A stretch of DNA of 44,283 nucleotides from Ignavibacteriales bacterium UBA6490. Its GTDB lineage: Bacteria; Bacteroidota; Ignavibacteria; Ignavibacteriales; Ignavibacteriaceae. The position numbers and the translations under genes were made by a program. Positions 8,797 through 16,658 of the stretch are shown piece by piece (the stretch's first letter is position 1; every line of letters starts with the position of its first letter). The notes beneath the pieces were generated by a model that saw nothing but the letters and a program-made list of their open reading frames with translations, ran no database searches and was not told where the DNA came from. The stretch spans positions 1 through 44,283 of the forward strand of contig DJMM01000083.1 in assembly GCA_002435365.1 (NCBI GenBank), read 5' to 3'.

Positions 8797-9445
8797 CTAT
8801 CCTTTCATCTTCAGGTACGTTAATATCCTGTGCCGGATTTTGAGGCACATTCTCCGGATTATTTATATCAGCAGCGGCCGGAAGAATTCCATCTGTTTCC
8901 TTCTTCTCATGCATTTTATTATAGAATACAAGGAGAAGGACCACACCCACTGTAACTGCAGAATCCGCTATATTGAAAATCGGGAAGCGGTCATAGCTTC
9001 GGCCAAAAATTGTTATATCGAAGAAATCAAAATCAAGGAAATCGACCACTTTTCCGTAAAAAAGCGGGGCATAGCCATAAAAGACCCCATAGAACATTCT
9101 GTCAATCAGGTTGCCGATGGCACCGCCTAAAATAAAGGAAATGGATAATCTGGTAGGAAAGTTTTCGCTTTTAATATGATTCAGGTAGATTATCAATCCA
9201 ATACTGGCAATTAAGGAAAACAACGACATCCAGAATTTCATATCATCTCCCGGATCAATTCCGAATGCCATACCGGGATTTTCGATAAAGGTTAGTCTGA
9301 AGAAATCATCCAGCACGTTTATCCGCTGTCCATGGTACATACCCTGATGGTTAAATCCAAGTGCAGGAATCGAGAAACCTTTAACCAGTAACTTTGTAAC
9401 CTGGTCGACTAAAACGATAATAAAAGAATAATATAGTACTTTCAC
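8741..9445 (-). CDS. lspA: lipoprotein signal peptidase (signal peptidase II)
   Basis: An inner-membrane aspartic protease that removes signal peptides from prolipoproteins, fitting the several lipoproteins in this window. Four hydrophobic segments are visible. The catalytic Asp residues lie in GGAIGNLIDR and FNIADSAVTVG. The GTG at 9445 was chosen because the family normally begins right before the first helix (VKVLYYSFIIVLVDQVTK). The frame stays open to an ATG at 9541, but that adds 32 residues of unrelated, cysteine-containing sequence with no Shine-Dalgarno. Odd points are a longer periplasmic loop with FYGYAPLFYGK and a hydrophilic acidic C-terminal tail of about 55 residues that is not needed for catalysis and overlaps the rluD-family start. 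It lies in the conserved ileS-dksA-lspA-rluD order. Confidence 0.93.
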   Translation of the reverse strand: MKVLYYSFIIVLVDQVTKLLVKGFSIPALGFNHQGMYHGQRINVLDDFFRLTFIENPGMAFGIDPGDDMKFWMSLFSLIASIGLIIYLNHIKSENFPTRLSISFILGGAIGNLIDRMFYGVFYGYAPLFYGKVVDFLDFDFFDITIFGRSYDRFPIFNIADSAVTVGVVLLLVFYNKMHEKKETDGILPAAADINNPENVPQNPAQDINVPEDERIDDSNRDDDKPDNGKEIPL

Positions 9446-9582
9446 TCTTGATTTTTCTACTGATAATGACTGGAATTCTTTCTGGTCCCGCTGAAATTCA
9501 TATTGTTTCTTTCTGCAGCATCCTGGCCGGAAGGATGACATTAAACAATTAATTCATAAAAACCGATCTGTCAATTCTACTG

Positions 9583-9604
9583 CTGAAACAATTAATTGTT
9601 TCAG
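9583..9604. repeat. 22-bp perfect palindrome between dksA-like gene and lspA
   Basis: CTGAAACAATT is followed directly by its exact reverse complement. As RNA it can form a 9-bp stem with a 4-base loop, but no T-run follows on the minus strand, so it is not a standard terminator. The half-site AACAATTAATT occurs again at 9544-9554. It may be an operator or an RNA processing hairpin upstream of lspA. Confidence 0.5.
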
Positions 9605-9621
9605 AGAGCTCCACCTCAATA

Positions 9622-10374
9622 TTACTTCTTTTCCTGCTTCTGTTTGATCTGCAGGCACAACTGGCTGTGAGGAACGGCTTCCAGCCTTGCTTTCGGGATC
9701 AACGGACATGTTTCACAGAGATACTGGGGTTCGTCGATACACTCTATACATATTCCATAAGTACCGGAATCAATTCTTTTAAGGGCATCTTCCAGGTAAC
9801 CCAGGAATTTATTCTCCCTTTGGGCATAGAGAAATATTTTTTCTCTTTCCATTGCATCGGTTCCCTGTTCAGCCATATGAAGCGAATAGGGTGAATTTTC
9901 ATTTATATACTCACCGGTAGTAGGATCAAGCATCTGTTCTTTAAGGTTCTGGAGCTGTTCAATAATTTCGTCTCTCTTTTCAAGAATAATAGATCTGAAG
10001 TGTTCCAGGTCCTTCGCCGAATATCCTTTAATCACTCTTTTTACAGGTTCCGGTTTGTGAACTTCTTTAACGTGAGTTTTGGGAGCAGAAACTTTAGCAG
10101 TGGTCTTCTTTTTAACAGTTACCTTACCGGTCTTAGCTGCTTTCTTTTTCGCAGTTACCTTGCTTAGCTTTTCTTTCCCTGGTGATTTTTTACTTTTTAT
10201 CACCTTCACCTTCTTGGGAGCGGTCTTCTTAACAGCTGCAGATTTTGATTTTACTGCGGCCTTTTTGGTTTTACTTTTTGAAGTGGATTTACCAACCGCT
10301 TTTTTTACAGACTTCGCCTTTACCTTTTTAACTTGTGGTTTTTTAGTTTTTTTTGCAGCAGACTTCGCAGCCAT
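9622..10374 (-). CDS. DksA/TraR-family protein with lysine-rich histone H1-like N-terminus
   Basis: A 250-residue two-part protein. Residues 1-105 are almost only Lys, Ala, Ser, Thr, Val and Pro, with repeated KKAA/KKT/VKK blocks like histone H1 or bacterial H1-like DNA-binding tails. Residues 117-245 are a DksA/TraR domain with a helical coiled-coil region and a C-terminal zinc-finger area ending in the family motif KARLEAVPHSQLC. DksA proteins bind RNA polymerase through the secondary channel and adjust the response to ppGpp. The zinc finger is unusual: Cys209 and Cys212 are followed by an extra Cys220/Cys223 pair, Cys240 is kept, and the last canonical Cys (243) is Ile. It lies between ileS and lspA, the place of ylyA in B. 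subtilis. DNA binding by the tail is inference. Confidence 0.88.
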   Translation of the reverse strand: MAAKSAAKKTKKPQVKKVKAKSVKKAVGKSTSKSKTKKAAVKSKSAAVKKTAPKKVKVIKSKKSPGKEKLSKVTAKKKAAKTGKVTVKKKTTAKVSAPKTHVKEVHKPEPVKRVIKGYSAKDLEHFRSIILEKRDEIIEQLQNLKEQMLDPTTGEYINENSPYSLHMAEQGTDAMEREKIFLYAQRENKFLGYLEDALKRIDSGTYGICIECIDEPQYLCETCPLIPKARLEAVPHSQLCLQIKQKQEKK

Positions 10375-10394
10375 AACAAATCTCCTTTATAAGA

Positions 10395-13300
10395 TTATAT
10401 CTTTTCTATTTTAATTGAACAATCTAGTTCGCCAATCCTGAACCCGGATACGCTGTCTGTTAAATTTTCATCTTTAACGACTTTGTCCGCCAGAGTTTCG
10501 GTTGCAATATAATTATTAAATAAGCGGACCGAATCAGTGAGTTTTTCGCCTCCGTTAAATTTAATAAAAATTCTGTCAGTAACATCATACCCTGAATCTT
10601 TTCTTAAGTTCTGTACCCTGTTGACAAACTCCCTTGCAATTCCTTCCGCAATAAGCTCATCGTTCAATTCAGTATCAACAGCTACAATTATTCCCTCCTC
10701 AGACTCGACAATCCACCCCTGTATCTCAGAACTTATAATTTCCACATCATCCCGGGTAAGATTAACAATCTCGCCGTTCAAATTCAGCGCAACTGATTTC
10801 CCTTCTTCAAGCATTTTAATTTCATCCCTTGTAAAACCGGGAACTGCCGCGGCAATCGCTTTAACCTGCTTGCCGTACTTCGGACCTATCGACTTAAAAT
10901 TCGCCTTGGCGCTCTTGTTAACAATTTCGGAATCGTCATCGAGTACTATCAGCTCTTTTATGTTAACTTCATCCAGAATAACGTCTTTCATCTTCAGGAG
11001 AGCCTCTTTCTGTCCGTTCCCGGTAACAACCATCATTTTCAATAACGGCTGGCGTACCTTGAGATTATTTTTAGCTCTCATTGCCCTGGTCAGATAAACA
11101 ACTTTCTGGGCTATTCCCATCTTTTCCTCGAGCGCTTCGTCAATATAGTCATATCCCGGGAAATGCGACAGATGCACAGAAGCGTAGCTCTCCTTTTGCG
11201 TAACTTTATTAAGATTTATATAAATCTCATCTGAAATAAAGGGGGCTATCGGTGAAGTAAGCTGAACAACTTTTACAAGACATTCATACAAAGTCTGGTA
11301 AGCTGATAATTTAGTTTCATTCATCTCGGATTTCCAGAATTTACGCCTGGATCTCCTTACATACCAGTTTGACAGCTCATCGATAGTAAAACTGGATACT
11401 GCCCTGGCTGCCCTTGTTACATCATAATTTTCCATCAGGCTTTCGTACTCTTTAACCAGGGAGTTCAGCTTTGAAATTATCCACCGGTCAAGCTCAGGTC
11501 TTTTATCGTATGGTATAAGATCTTCCTTAAAGCTGAACTTGTCGATATTGGCATAAAGCGCAAAGAACTGGTAAGTATTAATCAGGGTGCCGAAAAATTT
11601 CCTCTGAACTTCTGCCAGGCCCTCTTCATCAAAAAGTGTGGGACGCCAGGGCGGACTGTTGGTTACAAGATACCATCTTGTTGCATCAGCACCATATTTT
11701 TCAAAAAGCAGGAACGGATCAACTGTGTTGCCTTTGGTTTTCGACATCTTTTTGCCGGCTTTATCCAGAATCAGCTCATTAACGATAATGTTTTTAAATG
11801 CAACATCATCGAAAAGCATTGTTGAAATTGCATGCAGTGTGTAAAACCAGCCCCTGGTCTGATCCACTCCCTCACAGATAAAATCTGACGGGAAATTCTT
11901 TTCAAACAGTTCCTTGTTTTCAAAAGGATAATGATACTGTGCAAACGGCATGGCACCGGAGTCGAACCAGACGTCGATTACTTCGGGTGTCCTTTTATAA
12001 ATCTTTCCGTTCTTCTCAAAAAATATTCTGTCGACAAACGGTTTATGAAGGTCAATATCCTTCTTATCCCTTACAGAATATTTCTGACCGTTCTCGGAAT
12101 AAAATCCTTCTTTGAGCTCTTCAATACTTCCGACGGCAAACATATCACCGTCCTCGCTGACCCATATTGGCAGAGGGGTTGCCCAGAAACGGTCTCTTGA
12201 TAAAGCCCAGTCTTTATTCTTTTCGAGCCAGTCTTCCCCGAATCTCCCGGAGCCGATTTCTTTGGGATTCCAGTTAATGGTTTTATTAAGTTCAACCATT
12301 CGCTGCATAAGTTCAGTGGTTCGGATAAACCACGATTCCCTTGCATAATAAATAACCGGCACCTCATCGTGACGCCAGCTGAAGGGGTATGAGTGAACAA
12401 TAGTTTCCTTCTTATATAGTCTCCCTTCTTCCCGCATTTTTTTAATAATGCCGGGATCGGCATCTTTTACAAACTGCCCTGCAAAATCAGTTACTTCGGC
12501 AGTGAATAAGCCACCCCTGGTAACCGGCTGCAGCATAGGCAGTCCGTAAATCTTGGAAACTTCATAGTCATCCTGCCCGAATGCAGGAGCTATATGAACG
12601 ATGCCGGAACCATCTTCAGTACTTACAAAGCTGCCTGTAATTACATAGAATGCTTTTTTATCCGGCTGTACATAATTAAAAAGCTGTTCGTACTCCGTTC
12701 CTTTAAGGCTGCCGCCTTTCAATTCTTCAATTACCTCATAATCACCGTCGATTACTGACAATCTTTCTTTTGCCAGGATGAAAGTTTTTTCTTTATTTCT
12801 GATCTTTACATAATCGATATTTTCACCGACAGCCAGTGCAACATTTGAAATAAGCGTCCATGGGGTTGTAGTCCATACCAGGAAAAACTCATCTTTCCCT
12901 TTTATTTTAAAAAGAGAATATACTGAGGGGTCCTTTGTTTCCCGGTAACCCAGTGCCAGCTCGTGCTGTGACAACACAGTTTCCGATTTCGGATCCTGGG
13001 GAACAATTTTATAATCTTTATATATGAGCCCTTTATCGAATAATGTTTTTAGTGCCCACCAGACCGATTCAATATAGTTGTTGGAAAGAGTTATATATGC
13101 CGAGTGGAGATCGATCCAGTATCCCATCCTGGTGGTCATTTTTTCCCACTGGTCCAGGTAGATAAATACTGATTCCCTGCAGGCCTGGTTATACTTTTCC
13201 ACTCCAAAATCGATAACTTCGCTTTTATGCTTAATGCCCAGTTTTTTCTCTACTTCAATCTCTACCGGTAGCCCGTGAGTATCCCATCCGGCCTTTCTTT

Positions 13301-13538
13301 CAACCCGGTAACCTTTTAATGTTTTATATCTGCATACCAGGTCTTTTAATGCGCGCGCCATTACATGATGAATGCCCGGACGTCCGTTTGCGGTAGGAGG
13401 TCCTTCATAAAAGGTAAAAGTGTTCCCTTCATCCCTGGAGGTTACGCTTTTTTCAAAAATTCTGTTCTCTTGCCAGAACTTTAATATTTCTTCTTCAATT
13501 TTCGGATAAGTAAGCTTATCCAGGTTTTGTCTGAACAT
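10395..13538 (-). CDS. ileS: isoleucyl-tRNA synthetase, type 2-like, with altered HIGH motif
   Basis: A 1047-residue class I synthetase that charges tRNA-Ile. The editing domain (about 185-390) and anticodon-binding domain are present, and the KMSKS loop is KMSKT at 597-601. The C-terminus lacks the zinc-finger cysteines of type 1 bacterial IleRS. Instead it has the extension with EFVNRVQNLRKDSGYDVTDRI seen in type 2 (eukaryote-like) enzymes. The ATP-binding HIGH signature reads G-I-H-H at residues 55-58 in the context PPTANGRPGIHHVMARALKD, so the first and third positions are swapped relative to HxGH. This GxHH form is the one described in type 2 IleRS with extreme mupirocin resistance. No other IleRS is in the window. 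Neighbours place it in the divIVA-ileS-dksA-lspA-rluD run. Confidence 0.97.
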   Translation of the reverse strand: MFRQNLDKLTYPKIEEEILKFWQENRIFEKSVTSRDEGNTFTFYEGPPTANGRPGIHHVMARALKDLVCRYKTLKGYRVERKAGWDTHGLPVEIEVEKKLGIKHKSEVIDFGVEKYNQACRESVFIYLDQWEKMTTRMGYWIDLHSAYITLSNNYIESVWWALKTLFDKGLIYKDYKIVPQDPKSETVLSQHELALGYRETKDPSVYSLFKIKGKDEFFLVWTTTPWTLISNVALAVGENIDYVKIRNKEKTFILAKERLSVIDGDYEVIEELKGGSLKGTEYEQLFNYVQPDKKAFYVITGSFVSTEDGSGIVHIAPAFGQDDYEVSKIYGLPMLQPVTRGGLFTAEVTDFAGQFVKDADPGIIKKMREEGRLYKKETIVHSYPFSWRHDEVPVIYYARESWFIRTTELMQRMVELNKTINWNPKEIGSGRFGEDWLEKNKDWALSRDRFWATPLPIWVSEDGDMFAVGSIEELKEGFYSENGQKYSVRDKKDIDLHKPFVDRIFFEKNGKIYKRTPEVIDVWFDSGAMPFAQYHYPFENKELFEKNFPSDFICEGVDQTRGWFYTLHAISTMLFDDVAFKNIIVNELILDKAGKKMSKTKGNTVDPFLLFEKYGADATRWYLVTNSPPWRPTLFDEEGLAEVQRKFFGTLINTYQFFALYANIDKFSFKEDLIPYDKRPELDRWIISKLNSLVKEYESLMENYDVTRAARAVSSFTIDELSNWYVRRSRRKFWKSEMNETKLSAYQTLYECLVKVVQLTSPIAPFISDEIYINLNKVTQKESYASVHLSHFPGYDYIDEALEEKMGIAQKVVYLTRAMRAKNNLKVRQPLLKMMVVTGNGQKEALLKMKDVILDEVNIKELIVLDDDSEIVNKSAKANFKSIGPKYGKQVKAIAAAVPGFTRDEIKMLEEGKSVALNLNGEIVNLTRDDVEIISSEIQGWIVESEEGIIVAVDTELNDELIAEGIAREFVNRVQNLRKDSGYDVTDRIFIKFNGGEKLTDSVRLFNNYIATETLADKVVKDENLTDSVSGFRIGELDCSIKIEKI

Positions 13539-13542
13539 TCCG

Positions 13543-14154
13543 TTACTTTAATTCTTCATATTTTTTAATAAGCTCTTTTTCCGCCTGAATAAATTCTTTC
13601 AGCTCGCTTAGAAGCCTTTCTTTTCTCAGCATTATATCTTTTGCTTCGAGCTCAGCATTAGACAGCAGGGACTGCGCCTTAATTTTCGCATCTTTAATCT
13701 CAAGCTCCGATTCTTTCTTTGCATCCCTTAAACCCTCTTCAAATATTTTCAGCTTTTCTTCATTCACAAGAAGTGCTTTCTGAAGTCGCATCAGCTCCAC
13801 TACCGCCATGCCGAAGAATGCCATGCATCCAAGCACTACATTCCTTAGTGTATAAAGCACAAGATTTTCCGTTAAAAGCTCGTTGGCAGCAAAGTACTCC
13901 TTAAAAAATGTAATCAGGATAATACTCATAATTGCAACTGCAATGATCACTGCAAATACAATCTTGCCGCCCAGGTGCCAGCCGAAAACCTTATTCAGGT
14001 ACCAGCCGGTTGCAAAACAAAGGACTGAAAGAACAAACCATACGGCAAAATGATCCTCGCCGAAATGGAACAGCCGTGTGTTCAGGAAATTCGATGCAAA
14101 TATCAGAATTCCCAGAAGAACCGGTGTTAACAGAGTTGATAAACTTTTGCTCAT
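13543..14154 (-). CDS. membrane protein with C-terminal coiled coil, unknown function
   Basis: A 203-residue protein not recognised by family. There are about four hydrophobic segments in residues 5-125 (LLTPVLLGILIFASNFL, FAVWFVLSVLCFATGWYL, IVFAVIIAVAIMSIILITF, NVVLGCMAFFGMAVVEL). Then comes a strongly charged helix from about 130 to the end, rich in Glu, Lys and Leu in heptad-like spacing, predicting a cytoplasmic coiled coil. It overlaps the stop of the purine nucleoside phosphorylase gene by ATGA and ends 4 bases before ileS, so it is in the operon. Its place next to divIVA hints at a scaffold or cell-envelope role, but this is only context. Confidence 0.75.
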   Translation of the reverse strand: MSKSLSTLLTPVLLGILIFASNFLNTRLFHFGEDHFAVWFVLSVLCFATGWYLNKVFGWHLGGKIVFAVIIAVAIMSIILITFFKEYFAANELLTENLVLYTLRNVVLGCMAFFGMAVVELMRLQKALLVNEEKLKIFEEGLRDAKKESELEIKDAKIKAQSLLSNAELEAKDIMLRKERLLSELKEFIQAEKELIKKYEELK

Positions 14155-14975
14155 GGCAGACTCTTAATTACTTCTTTCATGATTAATGTCATTTTAGGCT
14201 CCGCAGCCATTGCTGTGGCAATAATATCATCTACATCCACCGGCTGCAGCGTGTCCGGAAAACATTCATCGGTTACAATACTGATCCCAAGAACTTTCAT
14301 CCCCATATGGTTTGCTACTATGTTTTCAGGAATGGTCGACATACCGACAACATCAGCACCGGTTTTTCTTAAAAACCTGTATTCCGCTCTTGTCTCCAGA
14401 TTGGGACCAGAAACAGCTACATACACTCCTTTTTTAACCTTAATACCCTTTTCACCCGCTATCTTTTCAGCAATGCTTATAAGTTCCAGTGAATAAGGCT
14501 CGCTCATATCCGGAAAACGGGGACCGAACTCATCCTCATTTTTCCCTATTAGCGGATTATCACCAATAAGGTTTATATGGTCCTGCATCAGCATAATATC
14601 CCCTTTTCTGTATTCGGGATTCATACCCCCGCAGGCGTTTGAAACCAGCAGATGACCAACCCCTAGCTTTTTCATAACTCTTACAGGATAGGTTATCTGC
14701 TGCATTGCATAACCTTCGTAATAATGAAAACGCCCCTGCATGGCAACAACTTTTTTGTTCCCGATGCTTCCGAAAATAAGCTTGCCCTTGTGCGATTCAA
14801 CCGTTGACAGGGCAAAATGAGGAAGATCCGTATAGTCAATCTCATGCTCTATTTCAATTTCTTTAACCAGACCGCCCAGCCCGGTGCCCAGGATTATTCC
14901 TACCGGATAATTAGAAGCGGTATGCTTCCTTATTACGGCTAAAGTTTCTTCTATTTTTTCCAGCAGACTGACCAT
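14151..14975 (-). CDS. punA: purine-nucleoside phosphorylase (PNP/MTAP family)
   Basis: A protein of about 274 residues that splits purine nucleosides with phosphate into base and ribose-1-phosphate (purine salvage). Family motifs in order: the phosphate-binding loop GIILGTGLGG, HKGKLIFG, the GRFHYYEGY block, VSNACGGMNP, and MSTIPENIVANHMGMKVLGISIVTDECFP near the C-terminus with the base-binding Asn/Asp region. These mark the trimeric PNP class rather than hexameric DeoD. The ATG at 14975 overlaps the divIVA stop (TGATG); a GTG one codon upstream is also open. The C-terminus overlaps the next gene by ATGA. It is tightly coupled to divIVA although unrelated in function. Confidence 0.95.
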   Translation of the reverse strand: MVSLLEKIEETLAVIRKHTASNYPVGIILGTGLGGLVKEIEIEHEIDYTDLPHFALSTVESHKGKLIFGSIGNKKVVAMQGRFHYYEGYAMQQITYPVRVMKKLGVGHLLVSNACGGMNPEYRKGDIMLMQDHINLIGDNPLIGKNEDEFGPRFPDMSEPYSLELISIAEKIAGEKGIKVKKGVYVAVSGPNLETRAEYRFLRKTGADVVGMSTIPENIVANHMGMKVLGISIVTDECFPDTLQPVDVDDIIATAMAAEPKMTLIMKEVIKSLP

Positions 14976-15514
14976 CACTCAGAAATTTTATTTATAATAT
15001 CGTTTATATCAAGATCCACGGAAGGCTGAACCGGCTTCCTCTGCTCCTGATCCGCAGGTTCTTCGGGTTCATTGAAAGTTTTATCAATTATGTTTATCTG
15101 TGAATTAACAATCGATTTAAGCTTTGCAACCAGAACATCTTTTTCTTCTTTCAGACTGTCAACTGCAGTACGGATTTCACCTGCCTGCACCCTGGCTTTT
15201 TCAATCAGCTGCTGAGCTTTTATTTCTGCTTCCTTCAGAATAAGGCTGGTCTGCTTTTTAGCGGATTCAACAGATCTGGCCGATGTCTCCTGTGCTTTTA
15301 AGAGAGTATCCTGCAGGCTTTTTTCAATCTTACGGAATTCCGCTATCCGTGCGTTTGCCAGTTCAAGTTCTTTTTTCAGATTATCATTTTCCTGCTGAAG
15401 GGAATCAACTTCTTCAGCCAGTCTTTCAAGGAATGCGGATACTTCATTTGTATCATATCCCCTCATCTGCTTTCCGAATTCCTGACCTTTTATATTTAGG
15501 GGAGATAATTTCAT
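14975..15514 (-). CDS. divIVA: DivIVA-domain protein
   Basis: A 179-residue coiled-coil protein. Residues 1-45 match the DivIVA/GpsB membrane-binding N-terminus (start MKLSPLNIKGQEFGK, then MRGYDTNEVSAFLERLAEEVDSL). A long Glu/Lys/Gln-rich coiled coil follows (about 40-140), then an acidic Pro/Glu linker and the short end DINDIINKIS. DivIVA proteins bind curved membrane at poles or septa and recruit partners. They are best known in Gram-positive bacteria and less studied in Gram-negative FCB lineages. It lies 14 bases after yggS and is translationally coupled to the PNP gene. The partner here is unknown. Confidence 0.9.
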   Translation of the reverse strand: MKLSPLNIKGQEFGKQMRGYDTNEVSAFLERLAEEVDSLQQENDNLKKELELANARIAEFRKIEKSLQDTLLKAQETSARSVESAKKQTSLILKEAEIKAQQLIEKARVQAGEIRTAVDSLKEEKDVLVAKLKSIVNSQINIIDKTFNEPEEPADQEQRKPVQPSVDLDINDIINKISE

Positions 15515-15528
15515 ATCTTCAATCCTTT

Positions 15529-16215
15529 TTAATTATAAATTCTTTCGCCAAAAATAGCTGAACCGATCCTCAGCATGGTCGCCCCTTCTTCAATAGCGGT
15601 CTCAAAATCAAGAGTCATACCCATCGACAGTTCGTTAATTCCGGAAAATCCTTTTTCATTTAATTCGTTCCTGAGATTCCGCAGGTAACGAAAACTGCTT
15701 TTTATTTTTTCAATATCATCGGTAAACGGAGCGATGGTCATTAAACCAACCAGATCAACATTTTTGAATTCCCTGCAATAGCCTGCAATGTCCAAAAGTT
15801 CGCTTTCGTATTCAATACCTGATTTTGTTTCTTCATCAGATGTTTTCATCTGCAGCAGTATTTTCTGAACTTTATCATTCATCGCAGCCAGCCTGTTTAT
15901 CTCGGAAGCTATGAGGAGAGAATCCACAGAGTGGATATATTCAGCTGCTTTTACGGCAAATCTGACTTTATTCCGCTGCAAATGTCCAATAAAATGCCAG
16001 TTTATTTTATTTCCAAGCTCTTCAAACTTGGGTATTAATTCCTGTGCCCTGTTCTCGCCAAAATCTCTTAAACCTTCATTAAAAGCAGAGTTTATTTCAT
16101 TTATCCCGAAATTTTTCGAGACGGCAATAATTTTAATTTCACCCGGATCCCTACTGCTTTCAAGACACTTTTTGCTAATCCTGTCTCTCAGAATCCTGAT
16201 ATTATCTGGTATCAT
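15529..16215 (-). CDS. yggS: YggS/PROSC-family pyridoxal-5'-phosphate homeostasis protein
   Basis: A 228-residue single-domain TIM-barrel PLP-binding protein of the alanine-racemase N-terminal fold. The PLP lysine is Lys34 in IIAVSKNFG. Further family motifs are FGENRAQEL, WHFIGHLQRNK, the VDSLLIASEINR block, LLQMKTSDEETKSGI (LQVNxxxExxKxG in most homologues), GLMTIAP, ELSMGMTLDFETAIEEGATMLRIGSAIFG. YggS proteins have no known catalytic reaction and act in vitamin B6 homeostasis. It is the first gene of the long minus-strand operon and corresponds to ylmE, which also lies upstream of divIVA in Firmicutes. Confidence 0.95.
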   Translation of the reverse strand: MIPDNIRILRDRISKKCLESSRDPGEIKIIAVSKNFGINEINSAFNEGLRDFGENRAQELIPKFEELGNKINWHFIGHLQRNKVRFAVKAAEYIHSVDSLLIASEINRLAAMNDKVQKILLQMKTSDEETKSGIEYESELLDIAGYCREFKNVDLVGLMTIAPFTDDIEKIKSSFRYLRNLRNELNEKGFSGINELSMGMTLDFETAIEEGATMLRIGSAIFGERIYN

Positions 16216-16391
16216 AATAAAAAATTAGAACTGTGAATGTATCTCTTTTTGGCACAAAAATCAACGTAAAACAGCCTGAATATTATGGTTTTCGCGCAGT
16301 ATGATCTGCTTTTTAACAGTATCCGTTCATATTGTAAAAACTGTTTCACATCCAAAATCAGTTTTAATTAAACTAAAGGAAAATTTGGCAC

Positions 16392-16470
16392 CTGATCCCG
16401 GTCTAACCCGGGTTTAACCTGATTCTAACCCCATTCTATTCTCATTTTTATCAGAACAGACCAGGATCAG
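16392..16470 (-). repeat. 13-bp inverted repeat with 53-base loop
   Basis: Arms CTGATCCCGGTCT (16392-16404) and AGACCAGGATCAG (16458-16470) pair at 12 of 13 positions. On the minus strand the odd pair is G-U, giving a full 13-bp RNA stem, so a minus-strand transcript would fold here. The loop contains most of the three direct repeats. It could be a 3' end structure of the amidase mRNA or part of a yggS leader; no T-run follows. Confidence 0.4.
16398..16430. promoter_or_regulatory. three 11-bp-spaced direct repeats, candidate operator
   Basis: Three consecutive 11-bp units each end in TCTAACC, TTTAACC and TCTAACC at 16398-16408, 16409-16419 and 16420-16430. On the minus strand the core reads GGTTAGA. 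Tandem 7-8-bp direct repeats with 11-bp period are the usual arrangement for PhoB/OmpR-type winged-helix regulators, and the TTTAACCT unit resembles Pho-box half-sites. The site lies about 185-215 bases upstream of the yggS start. No phosphate gene is nearby, so the regulator is unknown. Confidence 0.4.
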
Positions 16471-16658
16471 TTTCAGCTCAAAATGGAGTTATTTTCAAAT
16501 AATCACTGCAACCGGACCTCAAAATTCCAGCTTAAAGGAATATAATACTTTCCGGGGGAATTAATGTCCCGGATTGCCGCTGCAGCTATCGGGCAGAAAT
16601 GCTAATCTAACCCGCGAATAACGGGGTAAAATTAAACCTGCCTGCTTTTGCCCAGGAA

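Larger units (their letters stand above)
16216..16658. other. 443-bp non-coding region upstream of yggS
   Basis: Lies between the end of the amidase gene and the start of yggS, both on the minus strand. It should hold the terminator of the former and the promoter/leader of the latter operon. It contains the 11-bp direct repeats and the long inverted repeat listed separately, and a further TCTAACC copy at 16606-16612. No open frame or RNA gene was recognised. A T-box leader was considered because of ileS and not supported. Confidence 0.5.

Noticed and set aside
10079..10414. Phe/Leu-rich open frame on the + strand resembling a membrane protein
   Set aside because: Antisense of the Lys-rich tail of the DksA-like gene; Lys codons read as Phe/Leu in reverse.
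16216..16658. T-box leader for the ileS operon
   Set aside because: No T-box core sequence or specifier arrangement is visible, and ileS is several genes downstream.
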